A program made the position numbers and the translations under genes. Below are positions 42,676 to 54,070 of a stretch of 64,000 nt of DNA, piece after piece. Location of the stretch: positions 62,001-126,000 of the forward strand of contig NZ_BOPA01000010.1 in NCBI RefSeq assembly GCF_016863515.1. Reading direction: 5' to 3'. The number at the start of each line of letters is the position of its first letter. Positions within the stretch are counted from its first letter, which is position 1. This DNA is from Micromonospora gifhornensis. GTDB lineage: Bacteria; Actinomycetota; Actinomycetes; Mycobacteriales; Micromonosporaceae. The notes below the pieces were generated by a model, which was not told the DNA's origin, searched no databases, and was given only the letters and a program-made list of their open reading frames with translations.

Positions 42676-44184
42676 GTGACCCAGCAGAGCCCCGTGCCAG
42701 TCGACCCCGCCGACGACCTTCCCGAGCAGATGAAGGTCCGCCGGGAGAAGCGGGAGCGGATGCTCGCCGACGGCGTCGAGCCGTACCCGGTCAGCTTCCC
42801 GCGTACCAGCAGCCTCGCCGAGGTGCGGGAGCGCTACGCCGACCTGCCCACGGACACCGCGACCGGCGACCAGGTCTCGGTCACCGGCCGGGTGATCTTC
42901 GTACGGAACACCGGCAAGCTCTGCTTCGCCACGCTGCGGGACGGCGACGGCACGGAACTGCAGGCCATGCTGTCGCTGGACCGGGTCGGCGCGGAGCGAC
43001 TGGACGACTGGAAGCGCCTGATCGACCTGGGTGACCTGGTCGGCATCACCGGCGAGGTGATCACCAGCCGGCGGGGTGAGCTGTCGGTGCTGGCCGAGCA
43101 GTGGGCGGTCACCGCCAAGGCCCTGCGCCCGCTGCCGGTGGCACACAAGCCGCTCAGTGAGGAAGCCCGGGTACGGCAGCGTTACGTCGACCTGATCGTC
43201 CGCCCTCAGGCGCGCCAGATGGTGCGTACCCGGGCGGCTGCGGTACGCAGTCTGCGCGATTTGCTGCACGACAAGGGATTCATCGAGGTCGAGACCCCGA
43301 TGCTCCAGTTGCTGCACGGTGGTGCGGCGGCCCGACCTTTCGTGACCCACAGCAATGCACTCGACACCGACCTGTATCTACGAATCGCGCCGGAACTGTT
43401 TCTCAAGCGCGCCGTGGTGGGTGGCGTCGAGCGGGTGTTCGAGATCAACCGTAACTTCCGTAATGAGGGCATCGACTCTTCGCACTCACCGGAGTTCGCG
43501 ATGCTCGAGGCGTACCAGGCGTACGGCGACTACAACACGATGGCCGAGTTGACCCGGAATCTCGTACAGCAGGCGGCGATCGCGGCAACCGGGTCGACCG
43601 TGGTGACGCACGCCGACGGTCAAGAGTTCGACCTGGGCGGCGAGTGGCGTTCGGTGAGCCTCTTCGGTGTGCTTTCCGAGGCGCTCGGCGAAGAGGTCAC
43701 GGTCCGCACCGAACGGGCCCGCCTCGTCGAGTACGCGGACAAGGTCGGCGTGAGCGTCGACCCCAAGTGGGGGCCGGGCAAGTTGGCCGAGGAGTTGTTC
43801 GAGGAGTTGGTCGTGCCAGGGCTTCAGGCGCCCACTTTCGTGCGCGACTATCCGGAGGAGACCAGCCCACTGACCCGTGGACATCGCAGTGAGCCGGGCG
43901 TGGCCGAGAAGTGGGACCTGTATGTGTTCGGGTTCGAGTTGGCCACCGCGTACTCGGAGTTGGTCGATCCGGTGGTGCAGCGGGAACGGCTGCTCGCCCA
44001 GGCGCAACTGGCCGCTCGTGGCGACGATGAGGCGATGCGGCTGGACGAGGACTTTCTCCGGGCGATGGAGTATGGAATGCCGCCGGCCGGTGGCATGGGA
44101 ATGGGAATCGATCGACTCCTGATGGCGCTGACCGGCCTGGGAATTCGGGAAACCATCCTGTTCCCGTTGGTTCGCCCGGAGTAG
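42676..44184 (+). CDS. lysS: Lysyl-tRNA synthetase (class II)
   Basis: A 502-residue class II synthetase charges tRNA-Lys. The N-terminal OB-fold anticodon domain (about 60-165) is followed by the catalytic core with motif 2 ([20 protein letters not shown]) and motif 3 ([15 protein letters not shown]). GTG at 42676 follows GAGGAAG at good distance. Codon use changes within the gene: the first third is almost purely G/C-ending, while from about 43250 many codons end in A or T (AAT, GCA, CTA, CGA, TTT, GGA). This suggests a mosaic gene. lsr2 follows on the same strand with its own promoter. Confidence 0.95.
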   Translation: MTQQSPVPVDPADDLPEQMKVRREKRERMLADGVEPYPVSFPRTSSLAEVRERYADLPTDTATGDQVSVTGRVIFVRNTGKLCFATLRDGDGTELQAMLSLDRVGAERLDDWKRLIDLGDLVGITGEVITSRRGELSVLAEQWAVTAKALRPLPVAHKPLSEEARVRQRYVDLIVRPQARQMVRTRAAAVRSLRDLLHDKGFIEVETPMLQLLHGGAAARPFVTHSNALDTDLYLRIAPELFLKRAVVGGVERVFEINRNFRNEGIDSSHSPEFAMLEAYQAYGDYNTMAELTRNLVQQAAIAATGSTVVTHADGQEFDLGGEWRSVSLFGVLSEALGEEVTVRTERARLVEYADKVGVSVDPKWGPGKLAEELFEELVVPGLQAPTFVRDYPEETSPLTRGHRSEPGVAEKWDLYVFGFELATAYSELVDPVVQRERLLAQAQLAARGDDEAMRLDEDFLRAMEYGMPPAGGMGMGIDRLLMALTGLGIRETILFPLVRPE

Positions 44185-44219
44185 TCGTACGGAACTCGTC
44201 GGCTCGTTACCGCGTCCTA

Positions 44220-44250
44220 TTGACGTGACAAGCATCTGACAGGTTATTGT
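44220..44250 (+). promoter_or_regulatory. Probable lsr2 promoter
   Basis: TTGACG (44220-44225) and TATTGT (44245-44250) form -35 and -10 boxes with a 19-bp spacer (18 if TTATTG is used). They lie in a clearly AT-richer stretch 49 bp upstream of the lsr2 GTG. This fits a housekeeping sigma factor promoter. Confidence 0.5.
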
Positions 44251-44298
44251 TGCTGTCGCAGATGGCAGTATCAGCCCTGCTCGAAAGGAATGTGGGAC

Positions 44299-44649
44299 GT
44301 GGCCAAGCAGATCATTCACAAGCTGGTCGATGACCTGGACGGCGGGGACGCGGACGAGACCGTCAAGTTCGCCCTCGACGGCGTTCAGTACGAGATCGAC
44401 CTGTCGAGTTCCAACGCCGACAAATTGCGTGATGCATTCGCGCAGTACATCGCGCACGGCACCAAGGTCGGCCGTGGCGGTGTGGTCGTCGGTGGGCGCG
44501 CCGCCCGTGGTCGCGGTGGAGCCACCGCCGACCGCGAGCAGAACAAGGCCATCCGGGCCTGGGCGCGCAAGGCCGGCAAGGACATCTCCGACCGGGGTCG
44601 CATCCCGCAGGAGATCGTCGACGAGTACCACGCCAAGGCGGGTCACTGA
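44299..44649 (+). CDS. lsr2: Nucleoid-associated protein Lsr2
   Basis: Lsr2 is the H-NS-like xenogeneic silencer of actinobacteria: it binds AT-rich DNA, bridges it and represses acquired genes. The N-terminal dimerisation domain (QIIHKLVDDLDGGDADETVK, then VQYEIDLSSSNADKLRDAF) and the C-terminal AT-hook-like DNA-binding domain (IRAWARKAGKDISDRGRIPQ, with the RGR-type minor-groove motif) are both present. GTG 44299 gives 116 residues and an AAGGAA ribosome site at 8 nt; ATG 44290 is too close to it. Its own promoter and a strong terminator frame a single-gene unit. Confidence 0.95.
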   Translation: MAKQIIHKLVDDLDGGDADETVKFALDGVQYEIDLSSSNADKLRDAFAQYIAHGTKVGRGGVVVGGRAARGRGGATADREQNKAIRAWARKAGKDISDRGRIPQEIVDEYHAKAGH

Positions 44650-44672
44650 GACGACTCCCGCGAAGGTCGTCG

Positions 44673-44713
44673 GCCGACGCCGGCCCGGAGGAACATTCCG
44701 GGCCGGCGTCGGC
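44673..44713 (+). terminator. Rho-independent-type terminator of lsr2
   Basis: A perfect 17-bp stem (44673-44689 with 44697-44713) has a 7-nt loop GGAACAT, starts 24 bp after the lsr2 stop and is followed by GTCGTTTC. It separates lsr2 from the clpC upstream region. Confidence 0.85.
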
Positions 44714-45106
44714 GTCGTTTCAGGCCCGTCCGCGGGGACTAAAGCCGGCGGGTCGGGCGTTGTCCACAGCCGGTGGATGTGTTGTCCACACCCTGTGGAT
44801 GGCGTCGGAAGGGATGCCGTCCGGTCTCCGGGGCCCCTCCGTGCGCGGTCCCGATGGCTTACGGCTGTCCGTCGAATTTCGCTCTGCGCGTACAGACCCC
44901 CCGCCCGGAACACCCGCTGAGCGCGGAGGGTTGTGCAAAACGACGCGTACCGGGCCCACCGCGCAGACACACGAGGTCAGCCGAGCCGGTTCGCGGCGAT
45001 AGAGTAATGAGGCGCGGACGCCCGTCCCGGGCGCTCGCGCACCGGCCCCGCCGAGAGTCTTGACCACCAAGATCGAGTGCGCACGGCACGTGAGGAGCAC
45101 GAGGGC
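44714..45106. other. lsr2-clpC intergenic region
   Basis: Between the lsr2 terminator and clpC lie about 390 bp without a convincing gene. It holds the DnaA-box cluster at 44760-44802 and a possible -10 element TAGAGT near 45000 for clpC. A CGCT...GCG imperfect palindrome near 44880 was compared with the ClgR operator but fits poorly. Confidence 0.45.
44760..44802. promoter_or_regulatory. Cluster of three DnaA-box-like sites
   Basis: Two exact TTGTCCACA boxes (44760-44768, 44782-44790) occur in the same orientation. A third, CCATCCACA, lies on the opposite strand (44794-44802) and fits the relaxed actinobacterial consensus YYVTCCACA. Three sites in 43 bp is far above chance. There is no dnaA, dnaN or AT-rich unwinding region nearby, so this is not oriC; it may titrate DnaA or regulate clpC. 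Confidence 0.6.
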
Positions 45107-47647
<2,541 letters not shown>

Positions 47648-47667
47648 GTTCTACCAGCTCACATCGA

Positions 47668-47707
47668 CGGCGGCCCGGTGGCATCTGCCACCGGGCCGCC
47701 GCCTTTT
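47668..47707 (+). terminator. Rho-independent terminator of clpC
   Basis: A perfect 14-bp GC stem (47668-47681 with 47688-47701) has a CATCTG loop and is followed by CCTTTT, starting 20 bp after the clpC stop. It is the most canonical terminator in the window. Confidence 0.88.
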
Positions 47708-48035
47708 CGCGCCACGGCAGCGACCGGATCCCGTCGGGCAGCCATGGCTATACCGGACAAAACGTCAGACCGGCCCCACCGTGGGCAGACGATCCGAGCC
47801 ATCGGTCAGAGTCGTCAACCTTGTGGCGACGGTCACGGTTTGCCGGGGCATGTGCGCCCACCAGGAGCGGTTGTACGAGGGGTACGCGGCGGCACCCACC
47901 CGGTGAGACCGTTGCCGTCCGACAGCGGCCTTGCCGAATGACGCCGAGGCATGCTGCTACTTCCCTCCGACGCGATTCGCACCCCTCCCCTTTTCCGGGG
48001 TGTCGTGTCGATCCCCGAGATGGAAGGCGATGACC
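47708..48035. other. clpC to C39-protease intergenic region
   Basis: These 328 bp hold no convincing gene. A short stem (CACCCC / GGGGTG, near 47985-48006) lies just before the protease gene. I compared the region with the c-di-AMP (ydaO-type) riboswitch that often precedes cell-wall hydrolases and could not match its conserved core. A promoter should lie here but was not located. Confidence 0.4.
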
Positions 48036-48680
48036 ATGACGACTCTGATCTACAAGGCCGCCCTGACCGTCGCCGGTGCCGTTGTCGCTGGTGGAGTGGT
48101 CGCCGGTCCGACCGGCGCAGTCGCCGCTTCCCCGAACTCCAGCCAGCCGGTCGCCGACCGCGGCCACGCCAAGGGTGAGCGGCAGCTCAACGTGCGCTAT
48201 CAGGCGCAGCCCAACTACTACTACTGTGGCCCGGCCGCGGTGCGCAACGCGCTGACGGCCATGGACAAGGACGTCCCGCAGGACGAGTTGGCCCGAGAGA
48301 TGGGTACCACCGAGCGTGGCACCGACTCCGCGTACGACATCACCAAGGCGCTCAACGAGCGGGTCGGTAAGGACGTCTACCGCACGGTGGAGATCCCCGG
48401 CCGGGCCGCTGACGGTGCCGAGACCGATCGGTTGCGCGCCGACATCGTCCGCGCGGTGGACGAGGGTCGCAGTGTGGTGGCAAACGTCGCCGGCACGGCG
48501 TTCGACCTCGACGGCGGGACGCACTCCTTCGAGGGCGGGCACTACGTCTCGGTGACCGGTTACCGGGACGGTGGTGCCCAGGCGAAGATCGCTGACTCCG
48601 CCGACCCGGCGAAGGCCGAGTACTGGATCGACATCGAGGCATTGGCCGACTGGGTCGCCACCCGCGGCTACTCCGCCTGA
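48036..48680 (+). CDS. Secreted C39-family-like cysteine protease
   Basis: The 214-residue product has a Sec signal peptide (LIYKAALTVAGAVVAGGVVA, cleavage near AVAA-SPN) and a papain-like C39_2 domain. The nucleophile is Cys64 (PNYYYCGPAAVRNAL), the His is in EGGHYVSVTGY, and the third residue is probably Asp in IADSADP. Unlike bacteriocin-export C39 peptidases there is no transporter fused or adjacent, so it acts outside the cell on an unknown peptide. ATG 48036 has GGAAGG 8 nt upstream; ATG 48030 would have only 2 nt. The gene is followed by an IS element. Confidence 0.85.
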   Translation: MTTLIYKAALTVAGAVVAGGVVAGPTGAVAASPNSSQPVADRGHAKGERQLNVRYQAQPNYYYCGPAAVRNALTAMDKDVPQDELAREMGTTERGTDSAYDITKALNERVGKDVYRTVEIPGRAADGAETDRLRADIVRAVDEGRSVVANVAGTAFDLDGGTHSFEGGHYVSVTGYRDGGAQAKIADSADPAKAEYWIDIEALADWVATRGYSA

Positions 48681-48745
48681 CCCGCCAGCCACCCGACCTG
48701 TCGACCGCCTGATCGGCTGGCAGCCTGATCGGCCAGACACTCTCA

Positions 48746-49769
48746 GAGACTGTCGGGTAACCGGTCCGACTCGATGGGTTATGGCGAGACGCGTCGATGT
48801 GGGGTGCTCGACAAATAGATCATCCCCGCCATGATCTTGATGTGTGTGCAACAAAGATCGCGGCGGGGATGACGCCCGCTCATGCTATCCGTCGAGTCTG
48901 ACCGATGCGATGTGGGCGGTCCTCGCGCCGCTGCTACCGGTGCGTGACCTGCGTAAAGGTGGGCGGCCTCGGGTGTACGACGATCGGTTGGTCCTGGACT
49001 CGATCTTCTACGTGCTGCGGTCGGGTTGCCCGTGGCGGATGATGCCGCGTGATCTGGCGCCTGCGGATGCGGCGCATCGCTGGTTCACGACGTGGCGTAA
49101 GAACGGGACGTGGGACCGGGTTCATGACGAGCTTCGTCGGCGGGTGCGGGTGGCGGCCGGTCGGGAGCCGGAGCCGACCGCCGCGGTGCTGGACGCCCAG
49201 TCGATCAAGTCGAGTGAGGGTGGCGAGTCTCGCGGTTTCGACATGGGTAAGAAGACCACCGGCCGCAAGCGGCACCTGGTCGTGGACACGATGGGGCTGA
49301 TCCTGGTCGTGGTGGTCACCTCCGCCTCCGTCAACGACCGTCCCGGCGGCCGGCGGATCCTGGCGCGGCTGGCCGAGGCGTTCACCACCATCGGCCTCGT
49401 GTGGGCCGACGGCGGCTACGCCAACAGCATCGACTCCACGCTGCTGACCTGGGCGAAGACCCAGCTCGGCGTCCTGGTGGAGATCGTCAAACGCACCGAC
49501 GACATCAAAGGCTTCAAGGTCCTACCCCGCCGCTGGGTGGTGGAGAGGACGCTCGGATGGCTGGTCCGCAACCGGCGCCTGGCCCGCGACTACGAACGAC
49601 TGACCGTCAACTCGGAGGCCATGATCAAGATCGCGATGATTCGACTCATGGCGATACGTCTGGCCGGTCAAGCGATCAGGTGGAGCAACGCAACCGACCG
49701 CGAAGCCGCCCGACGCATCAACGCCGAGCGACTTATCACGACGTAGTCATCCAGTTACCCGACAGTCTC
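48746..49769 (+). mobile_element. IS5-family insertion sequence, complete, 1024 bp
   Basis: Terminal inverted repeats of 19 bp (GAGACTGTCGGGTAACCGG at 48746-48764; the right end, read inverted, differs at one base, 49751-49769) bound a single intact transposase gene. Flanking TCA trinucleotides (48743-48745 and 49770-49772) are the 3-bp target duplication of TNA type expected for the IS1031/IS112-like subgroup of IS5. The right TCA is the first three bases of a terminator stem, so the element inserted at the edge of that hairpin. Intact ends, frame and duplications suggest recent insertion. Confidence 0.92.
48844..49746 (+). CDS. IS5-family transposase
   Basis: The 300-residue DDE transposase has the catalytic triad apparently intact: Asp117 (AVLDAQSIKSSEGG), Asp189 (VWADGGYANS) and Glu234 in the conserved RRWVVERTLGWLVRNRRLARDYE block. 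The N-terminal helix-turn-helix region (SLTDAMWAVLAPLLP) and GGRPRVYDDRLVLDSIFYVLRSGCPWRMMP are characteristic of the family. It occupies nearly the whole element. GTG start at 48844 is the first in-frame start found. Confidence 0.92.
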   Translation: MCNKDRGGDDARSCYPSSLTDAMWAVLAPLLPVRDLRKGGRPRVYDDRLVLDSIFYVLRSGCPWRMMPRDLAPADAAHRWFTTWRKNGTWDRVHDELRRRVRVAAGREPEPTAAVLDAQSIKSSEGGESRGFDMGKKTTGRKRHLVVDTMGLILVVVVTSASVNDRPGGRRILARLAEAFTTIGLVWADGGYANSIDSTLLTWAKTQLGVLVEIVKRTDDIKGFKVLPRRWVVERTLGWLVRNRRLARDYERLTVNSEAMIKIAMIRLMAIRLAGQAIRWSNATDREAARRINAERLITT

Positions 49770-49803
49770 TCAGGGCCGGCCTCCGGATGGAGGCCGGCCC
49801 TGA
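49770..49803. terminator. Bidirectional terminator interrupted at its edge by the IS
   Basis: A 15-bp perfect stem (49770-49784 with 49789-49803, loop GGAT) lies 17 bp before the mutY stop. It probably ended both mutY and, before the insertion, the convergent protease gene. The IS right end abuts its first base. Confidence 0.8.
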
Positions 49804-49819
49804 CGCGTCGGAGCCGGGC

Positions 49820-50722
49820 TCAGCCGGGCACGGGTGCCGGTGGGCCGTCGCCGATCAGGCGGAAGGACGCCTCGCCGACCGGCTCGACCAGGCCGTCGGT
49901 GACCAGGCCGGCCAGCGCCCGAGCCCGTTGCACGTCGTCGTCCCAGACCTGGTCCAGGCGTTGGTGCGGCACCGGGCCGGTCGCCTCCCGCAGCACCCCG
50001 AGCAGCAGGCCGCGTACCTGGCGGTCGGTGCCCGCGTACCGCTGCGGTCGTCGGGTCGGCCCGGCCGGGGCGACCTGGCCCGAGGCGCGCCAGGCGCAGA
50101 TCGACTCCACCGGGCAGGCCGGGCAGCGGGGTGACCGGGCGGTGCAGATCACCGCCCCCAGCTCCATGATCGCGGCGCTGGCCAGGGCGGCGGCAGCCGG
50201 CTCGACGGGCAGCAGTTCCTCGGTGGCGACCAGGTCGGCGGGGCGGGTCGCCGGGCCGGCGTCCGGCTCGCCGGCCACCGCGCGGCAGACCACCCGGCGT
50301 ACGTTGGTGTCGACCACCGGGTGTCGCTGACCGTACGCGAAGGCAGCCACTGCCCGGGCCGTGTACGTGCCGACGCCGGGCAGGGCGAGCAACTGCTCCA
50401 ACCGGTCCGGCACCGCGCCGCCGTGCCGCTCCACGATCGCCACCGCGCAGTCGCGCAGCCGGACCGCGCGACGCGGATAGCCGAGCCGTCCCCACATGCG
50501 GATCGCCTCGGCCGGACTGTCCTGTGCCAGGGCGGCCGGTGTGGGCCAGCGGTCCAGCCACGCCTGCCAGGCGGGCAGCACCCGCACCACCGGGGTCTGC
50601 TGGAGCATCACCTCGCTGACCAGGATCGCCCACGGGCTGACGTCGGGTTTGCGCCAGGGCAGGTCCCGGGCGTTGTGCTCGTACCACCGGCTCACCAGTC
50701 CGGCGAATGTCGGTTCCGTCAT
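49820..50722 (-). CDS. mutY: A/G-specific adenine glycosylase
   Basis: The 300-residue protein removes adenine mispaired with 8-oxoguanine. Catalytic Glu37 (SEVMLQQTPV), the helix-hairpin-helix LPGVGTYTARAVA with Asp138 (HPVVDTNVRRV), and the 4Fe-4S ligands Cys193-x6-Cys200-x2-Cys203-x5-Cys209 are all present. The C-terminal part is short compared with E. coli MutY and has only a reduced 8-oxoG-recognition domain. ATG 50722 places the family start correctly. It is divergent from the double-ACT gene. Confidence 0.95.
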   Translation of the reverse strand: MTEPTFAGLVSRWYEHNARDLPWRKPDVSPWAILVSEVMLQQTPVVRVLPAWQAWLDRWPTPAALAQDSPAEAIRMWGRLGYPRRAVRLRDCAVAIVERHGGAVPDRLEQLLALPGVGTYTARAVAAFAYGQRHPVVDTNVRRVVCRAVAGEPDAGPATRPADLVATEELLPVEPAAAALASAAIMELGAVICTARSPRCPACPVESICAWRASGQVAPAGPTRRPQRYAGTDRQVRGLLLGVLREATGPVPHQRLDQVWDDDVQRARALAGLVTDGLVEPVGEASFRLIGDGPPAPVPG

Positions 50723-50819
50723 CGCGTCGCTGATGATGTCACGCGCTCCGGTTCCGCCGATTGGACACCTCCGGGCGGGCCGTGGCCAGTGGCGACCGAC
50801 GATCGGGGAGAATGCCCGG

Positions 50820-51332
50820 ATGAACGAGCTCGCGATCACCGTCATCGGCCGGGACCGGCCCGGCATCGTGGCCGACGTCGCCGAGGTGCTCGCTCGGCTC
50901 GGGGCCAACCTCACCGACAGCACGATGACCCGGCTACGGGGGCACTTCGCGATGACCCTCATCTGCGTCGGTCCGTCGGCCGCGGAGGTCGAGGACGCCC
51001 TGGGCCCGCTGACCGCCGACGGCCAGCTGCTGGCGACCGTACGACAGGTGCGGCCGGACGGGGAGACCACGCCCACCGGTGAGCGCTATGTCATGTCGGT
51101 GCACGGCGCGGACCGGATGGGCATCGTGGCCGCGATGACCCGCGCCGTGACCGTGGCCGGCGGCAACGTCACCGACCTGAGCACCCGGCTGGTGGGATCG
51201 CTCTACGTGGTCGTCGCCGAGGTCGATCTGCCGGCCGATGTCACCGACACGCTTCCGGGTCAGCTGGCGGAGGTCGCCGCCGGCCTGGGCGTGGAAGTCA
51301 CTCTCCGTCCCGCCGACCCGGATCTGCTGTGA
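50820..51332 (+). CDS. Double-ACT-domain protein (GcvR-like)
   Basis: A 170-residue protein of two ACT domains (LAITVIGRDRPGIVADVAEV, residues about 4-85; YVMSVHGADRMGIVAAMTRA, about 90-165), each a small-molecule, usually amino-acid, sensor. Similar proteins are called glycine cleavage system regulators (GcvR) or formyltetrahydrofolate-deformylase-like ACT proteins. No DNA-binding or enzyme domain is attached. It overlaps def by 4 bp (GTGA), so the two are co-translated; the link to formyl metabolism is suggestive. Confidence 0.85.
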   Translation: MNELAITVIGRDRPGIVADVAEVLARLGANLTDSTMTRLRGHFAMTLICVGPSAAEVEDALGPLTADGQLLATVRQVRPDGETTPTGERYVMSVHGADRMGIVAAMTRAVTVAGGNVTDLSTRLVGSLYVVVAEVDLPADVTDTLPGQLAEVAAGLGVEVTLRPADPDLL

Positions 51333-51916
51333 GCGGGCAGGTGGGCGGGCCGGATCTGGACCCACAGTCACCGACGGGCCTCGGTGACTGGACACCGGAG
51401 CTGCTCGGCCCGGGTCAGGTGTTGCCTGTGGTCTCCGCGCCGCACCCGGTGCTCAGCCGGGCCGGTGCGCCGGTCGACCCGACCGCGGAGGAGACCGTAC
51501 GGCTGGCTGCCGATCTGGTCGCCACGATGCGGGTGTCGCCGGGCTGCGTGGGTCTGGCCGCGCCGCAGGTGGGTGTGGGAGCGCAGGTGTTCGCGGTGGA
51601 CGTGACGGGGCACGCCAAGGCGGTCACCGTGCACGGCACGTTCGTGCTCTGCAACGCCCGAGTGGTCGAGGCGACCCGATGGAAGGCGGGCCGGGAGGGG
51701 TGCATGTCGGTTCCCGATCTCACCGGGGACGTCAAGCGCGCCAGCCGGCTCGTTGTCGAGGGGGCGTTGCCCGGCAGCGGTGAGCAGGTCCGCCTGGTGA
51801 CGGACGGTTTCGAGGCGCGCGCCCTGCAACACGAGATCGACCACTGCGCCGGGCTGCTCTTCCTGGACCGGGTGGCCGGCGCGCACGCGATCTATCAGCG
51901 CAAGGTCTATCTCTGA
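51329..51916 (+). CDS. def: Peptide deformylase
   Basis: A 195-residue metalloenzyme that removes the formyl group from new proteins. Motif 1 reads GCVGLAAPQVG (residues 72-82; Cys-Val where the usual residues are Ile/Gly), motif 2 EGCMSVP holds metal ligand Cys125, and motif 3 QHEIDH holds His168 and His172. It has an N-terminal extension of about 25 residues. GTG 51329 overlaps the stop of the ACT gene. The actinobacterial-type motif 1 variant raises some doubt about activity, but the catalytic Glu169 and ligands are intact. Confidence 0.93.
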   Translation: MSGQVGGPDLDPQSPTGLGDWTPELLGPGQVLPVVSAPHPVLSRAGAPVDPTAEETVRLAADLVATMRVSPGCVGLAAPQVGVGAQVFAVDVTGHAKAVTVHGTFVLCNARVVEATRWKAGREGCMSVPDLTGDVKRASRLVVEGALPGSGEQVRLVTDGFEARALQHEIDHCAGLLFLDRVAGAHAIYQRKVYL

Positions 51917-52051
51917 ACCGGCCGCGCCGGTACGAAGAGTGACGACCCTGGTCGGGTCTGTCGACAGTGGAGGATGGGTTCCGATGGCTCCGTTCTGCCT
52001 CGGCGCGTCGTTACCGTCCGTTCTGCACGACGCCGCTACGGTGGGGGCATC

Positions 52052-52777
52052 ATGCGTCTGACGGTCGGCCCCCTGCCTCCCGCCGTGTACTGGCGGCGTC
52101 GCGCCGTCGTGCTCGGCGCGGTCCTGCTTTTCCTGATTGTGCTGCTCTACTCGTGCAACGGCCCGCGTGGCGGCAACGATGCGACCGGGGGCGACCAGCC
52201 CGATCCGGGCGTCTCCGGCACGCCGGAGCCCACTACCTCGGTGCTGACGCCCCAGACCGGTTCGCCGCCGCCGTCGTCGTCGGGTGACGCCGGTGCCGGT
52301 CCGGCCACACCGACCGAGACCCCCGAGCCCGGGTCGAGCCTGACAAACAATCCGCCGGCCGTCGCACCCGTGGCCGACGAGGGCACCTGCACGGACGCGG
52401 AACTCTCGGTGACCGCTGTGGCGCTGCCTGCGAAGGTGGTCCGGGGTGCCTCGGTGGACCTGCACCTGAAGGTCCGCAACCGGGCCGACCGAACGTGCAA
52501 TCGGGATGTCGGTGCGACCGCCCAGGAGATCTACATCAAGTCCGGTGCCGAGGTGGTCTGGTCGTCGGACACCTGCGGCACCGCCGCCGGGTCGGACGTG
52601 CAGTCCTTCACCTCGGGCTTTGAGCGCTCGTACCAGGTGGGCTGGAACGGCAAGGACAGCAGCCGGTGCGCCAACGGGCTGGCGAGCGGCGAAACCCCGC
52701 CCGCCGGGACGTACGAGGTCTTCGCTCGGGTGGGTACCAAGCTGAGCCAGCCGGTCAAGCTCGTCCTCACCGACTGA
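52052..52777 (+). CDS. Exported membrane-anchored protein, unknown function
   Basis: A 241-residue protein with one N-terminal membrane helix (AVVLGAVLLFLIVLLYSC) and a Pro/Ser/Thr-rich linker (about 50-110). An extracellular beta-rich domain follows (about 115-240) with four Cys: GTCTDAELSVTAVALPAKVV, RTCNRDVG, SSDTCGTAAGSD, SRCANGLASG. The YSCNG after the helix might be a lipobox-like Cys, but it lies too deep for a classic signal. The domain resembles a small immunoglobulin-like exported fold. It converges with disA (7 bp apart). Confidence 0.7.
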   Translation: MRLTVGPLPPAVYWRRRAVVLGAVLLFLIVLLYSCNGPRGGNDATGGDQPDPGVSGTPEPTTSVLTPQTGSPPPSSSGDAGAGPATPTETPEPGSSLTNNPPAVAPVADEGTCTDAELSVTAVALPAKVVRGASVDLHLKVRNRADRTCNRDVGATAQEIYIKSGAEVVWSSDTCGTAAGSDVQSFTSGFERSYQVGWNGKDSSRCANGLASGETPPAGTYEVFARVGTKLSQPVKLVLTD

Positions 52778-52784
52778 GCGAGCG

Positions 52785-53969
52785 TCAGACGTACCGCTCC
52801 AGGATGGACGCCTCGGCGAGCCGGGACAGGCCCTCGCGTACGCCTCGGGCCCGGGCGTCGCCGACGCCCTCGACGGCCTGCAGATCCTCCACGGTGGCAC
52901 CGAGCAGCCGCTGGAGACTGCCGAAGTGCAGCACCAGCCGGTCCACCACGGCCACCGGCAGCCGGGGCACCTTGGCCAGCAGCCGGAAACCGCGAGGGCT
53001 GACCGCCGCGTCCAGCGCGTCGGAGGCGGCCGGGTAGCCGATGGCCTTGGCGACCGAGACCAGGTCGATCAGCTCGGTGGCGGTGAGCAGGTCCAGCTCG
53101 ACCAGGGCCTCGTCGAGCGTGCGGGGCTTCCGACCGGTCGGCAGGTAGTCCCGGATGACAAGCGTGCGGTCGGCGTCCACCCCGGCCATCAACTCGTCGA
53201 GCTGGAGGGCGAGCAACCGGCCGTCGGTGCCCAGCTCCACCACGTAGCCGGCGATCTCGTCGGCGATCCGGCGGACCATCTCCAGCCGCTGCACCACGGC
53301 CACCGCGTCACGCACGGTGACCAGGTCCTCGATCTCCAGCGCCGAGAGCGTGCCGGAGACCTCGTCCAGCCGGAGCTTGTAACGCTCCAGGGTGGCCAGC
53401 GCCTGGTTGGCCCGGGACAGGATCGCCGCCGAGTCGTCGAGCACGTGCCGTTGCCCGTTGACGTAGAGGCTGATGATCCGCATCGACTGGCTGACCGAGA
53501 TCACCGGGTAGCCGGTCTGCCGGGCGACCCGCTCGGCGGTGCGGTGCCGGGTGCCGGACTCCTCAGTCGGGATGGTCGGATCGGGCATCAGGTGCACCGC
53601 GGCGCGGACGATCCGGGTGCCGTCACTGGACAGCACCACCGCGCCATCCATCTTGCACAGCTCGCGGACCCGGGTGGCGGAGAACTCGACGTCGAGCGGG
53701 AAACCGCCGGTGCACAGCCCTTCGACCACCTTGTCGTAGCCGAGCACGATCAGGGCGCCCGTCCGCCCGCGCAGGATGCGTTCCAGACCGTCGCGCAGTG
53801 CGGTGCCGGGTGCCATCAGGGCCAGATTGGCGCGCAGCGGATCGCCGGCGCTGCCACCCCCGGTCACGCTGATGCTGATCGGACGGGCGGGCGAGCCCAC
53901 GGCGCCGGTGCGGGCGTGGGGCGTCGCGCCGGCAGGCTTGGTGGTATCGCGGTCGACTGGCACGGGCAC
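52785..53969 (-). CDS. disA: Diadenylate cyclase / DNA integrity scanning protein DisA
   Basis: The 394-residue protein makes c-di-AMP from two ATP and binds branched DNA. The DAC domain carries the DGA motif (residues 108-110) and RHR motif (GTRHRTAER, 141-143). A helical linker and a C-terminal helix-hairpin-helix domain ([20 protein letters not shown]) follow. The first 45 residues are a Gly/Pro/Thr-rich extension typical of actinobacteria. GTG 53969 is the first start. It follows radA on the same strand by 101 bp, the conserved radA-disA pairing. Confidence 0.96.
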   Translation of the reverse strand: MPVPVDRDTTKPAGATPHARTGAVGSPARPISISVTGGGSAGDPLRANLALMAPGTALRDGLERILRGRTGALIVLGYDKVVEGLCTGGFPLDVEFSATRVRELCKMDGAVVLSSDGTRIVRAAVHLMPDPTIPTEESGTRHRTAERVARQTGYPVISVSQSMRIISLYVNGQRHVLDDSAAILSRANQALATLERYKLRLDEVSGTLSALEIEDLVTVRDAVAVVQRLEMVRRIADEIAGYVVELGTDGRLLALQLDELMAGVDADRTLVIRDYLPTGRKPRTLDEALVELDLLTATELIDLVSVAKAIGYPAASDALDAAVSPRGFRLLAKVPRLPVAVVDRLVLHFGSLQRLLGATVEDLQAVEGVGDARARGVREGLSRLAEASILERYV

Positions 53970-54070
53970 AGTCTACGGACTGCCGTGCGGTGGGTGCTCC
54001 TGTGGTTACTGTGATGTGTCACGATCCGTCCCTCCGTCCGGGCCGGGCGGAATCACCCGGGACGTGGCTT

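Noticed and set aside
44760..44802. Chromosomal origin of replication
   Set aside because: Only three DnaA boxes; no dnaA, dnaN or rpmH nearby and no AT-rich unwinding region. Kept as a DnaA-box cluster only.
44870..44900. ClgR operator upstream of clpC
   Set aside because: The CGCT...GCG half-sites do not fit the consensus spacing and central A; match too weak.
47708..48035. c-di-AMP (ydaO-type) riboswitch before the secreted protease
   Set aside because: Suggested by gene type and the nearby disA, but the conserved core motifs could not be matched.
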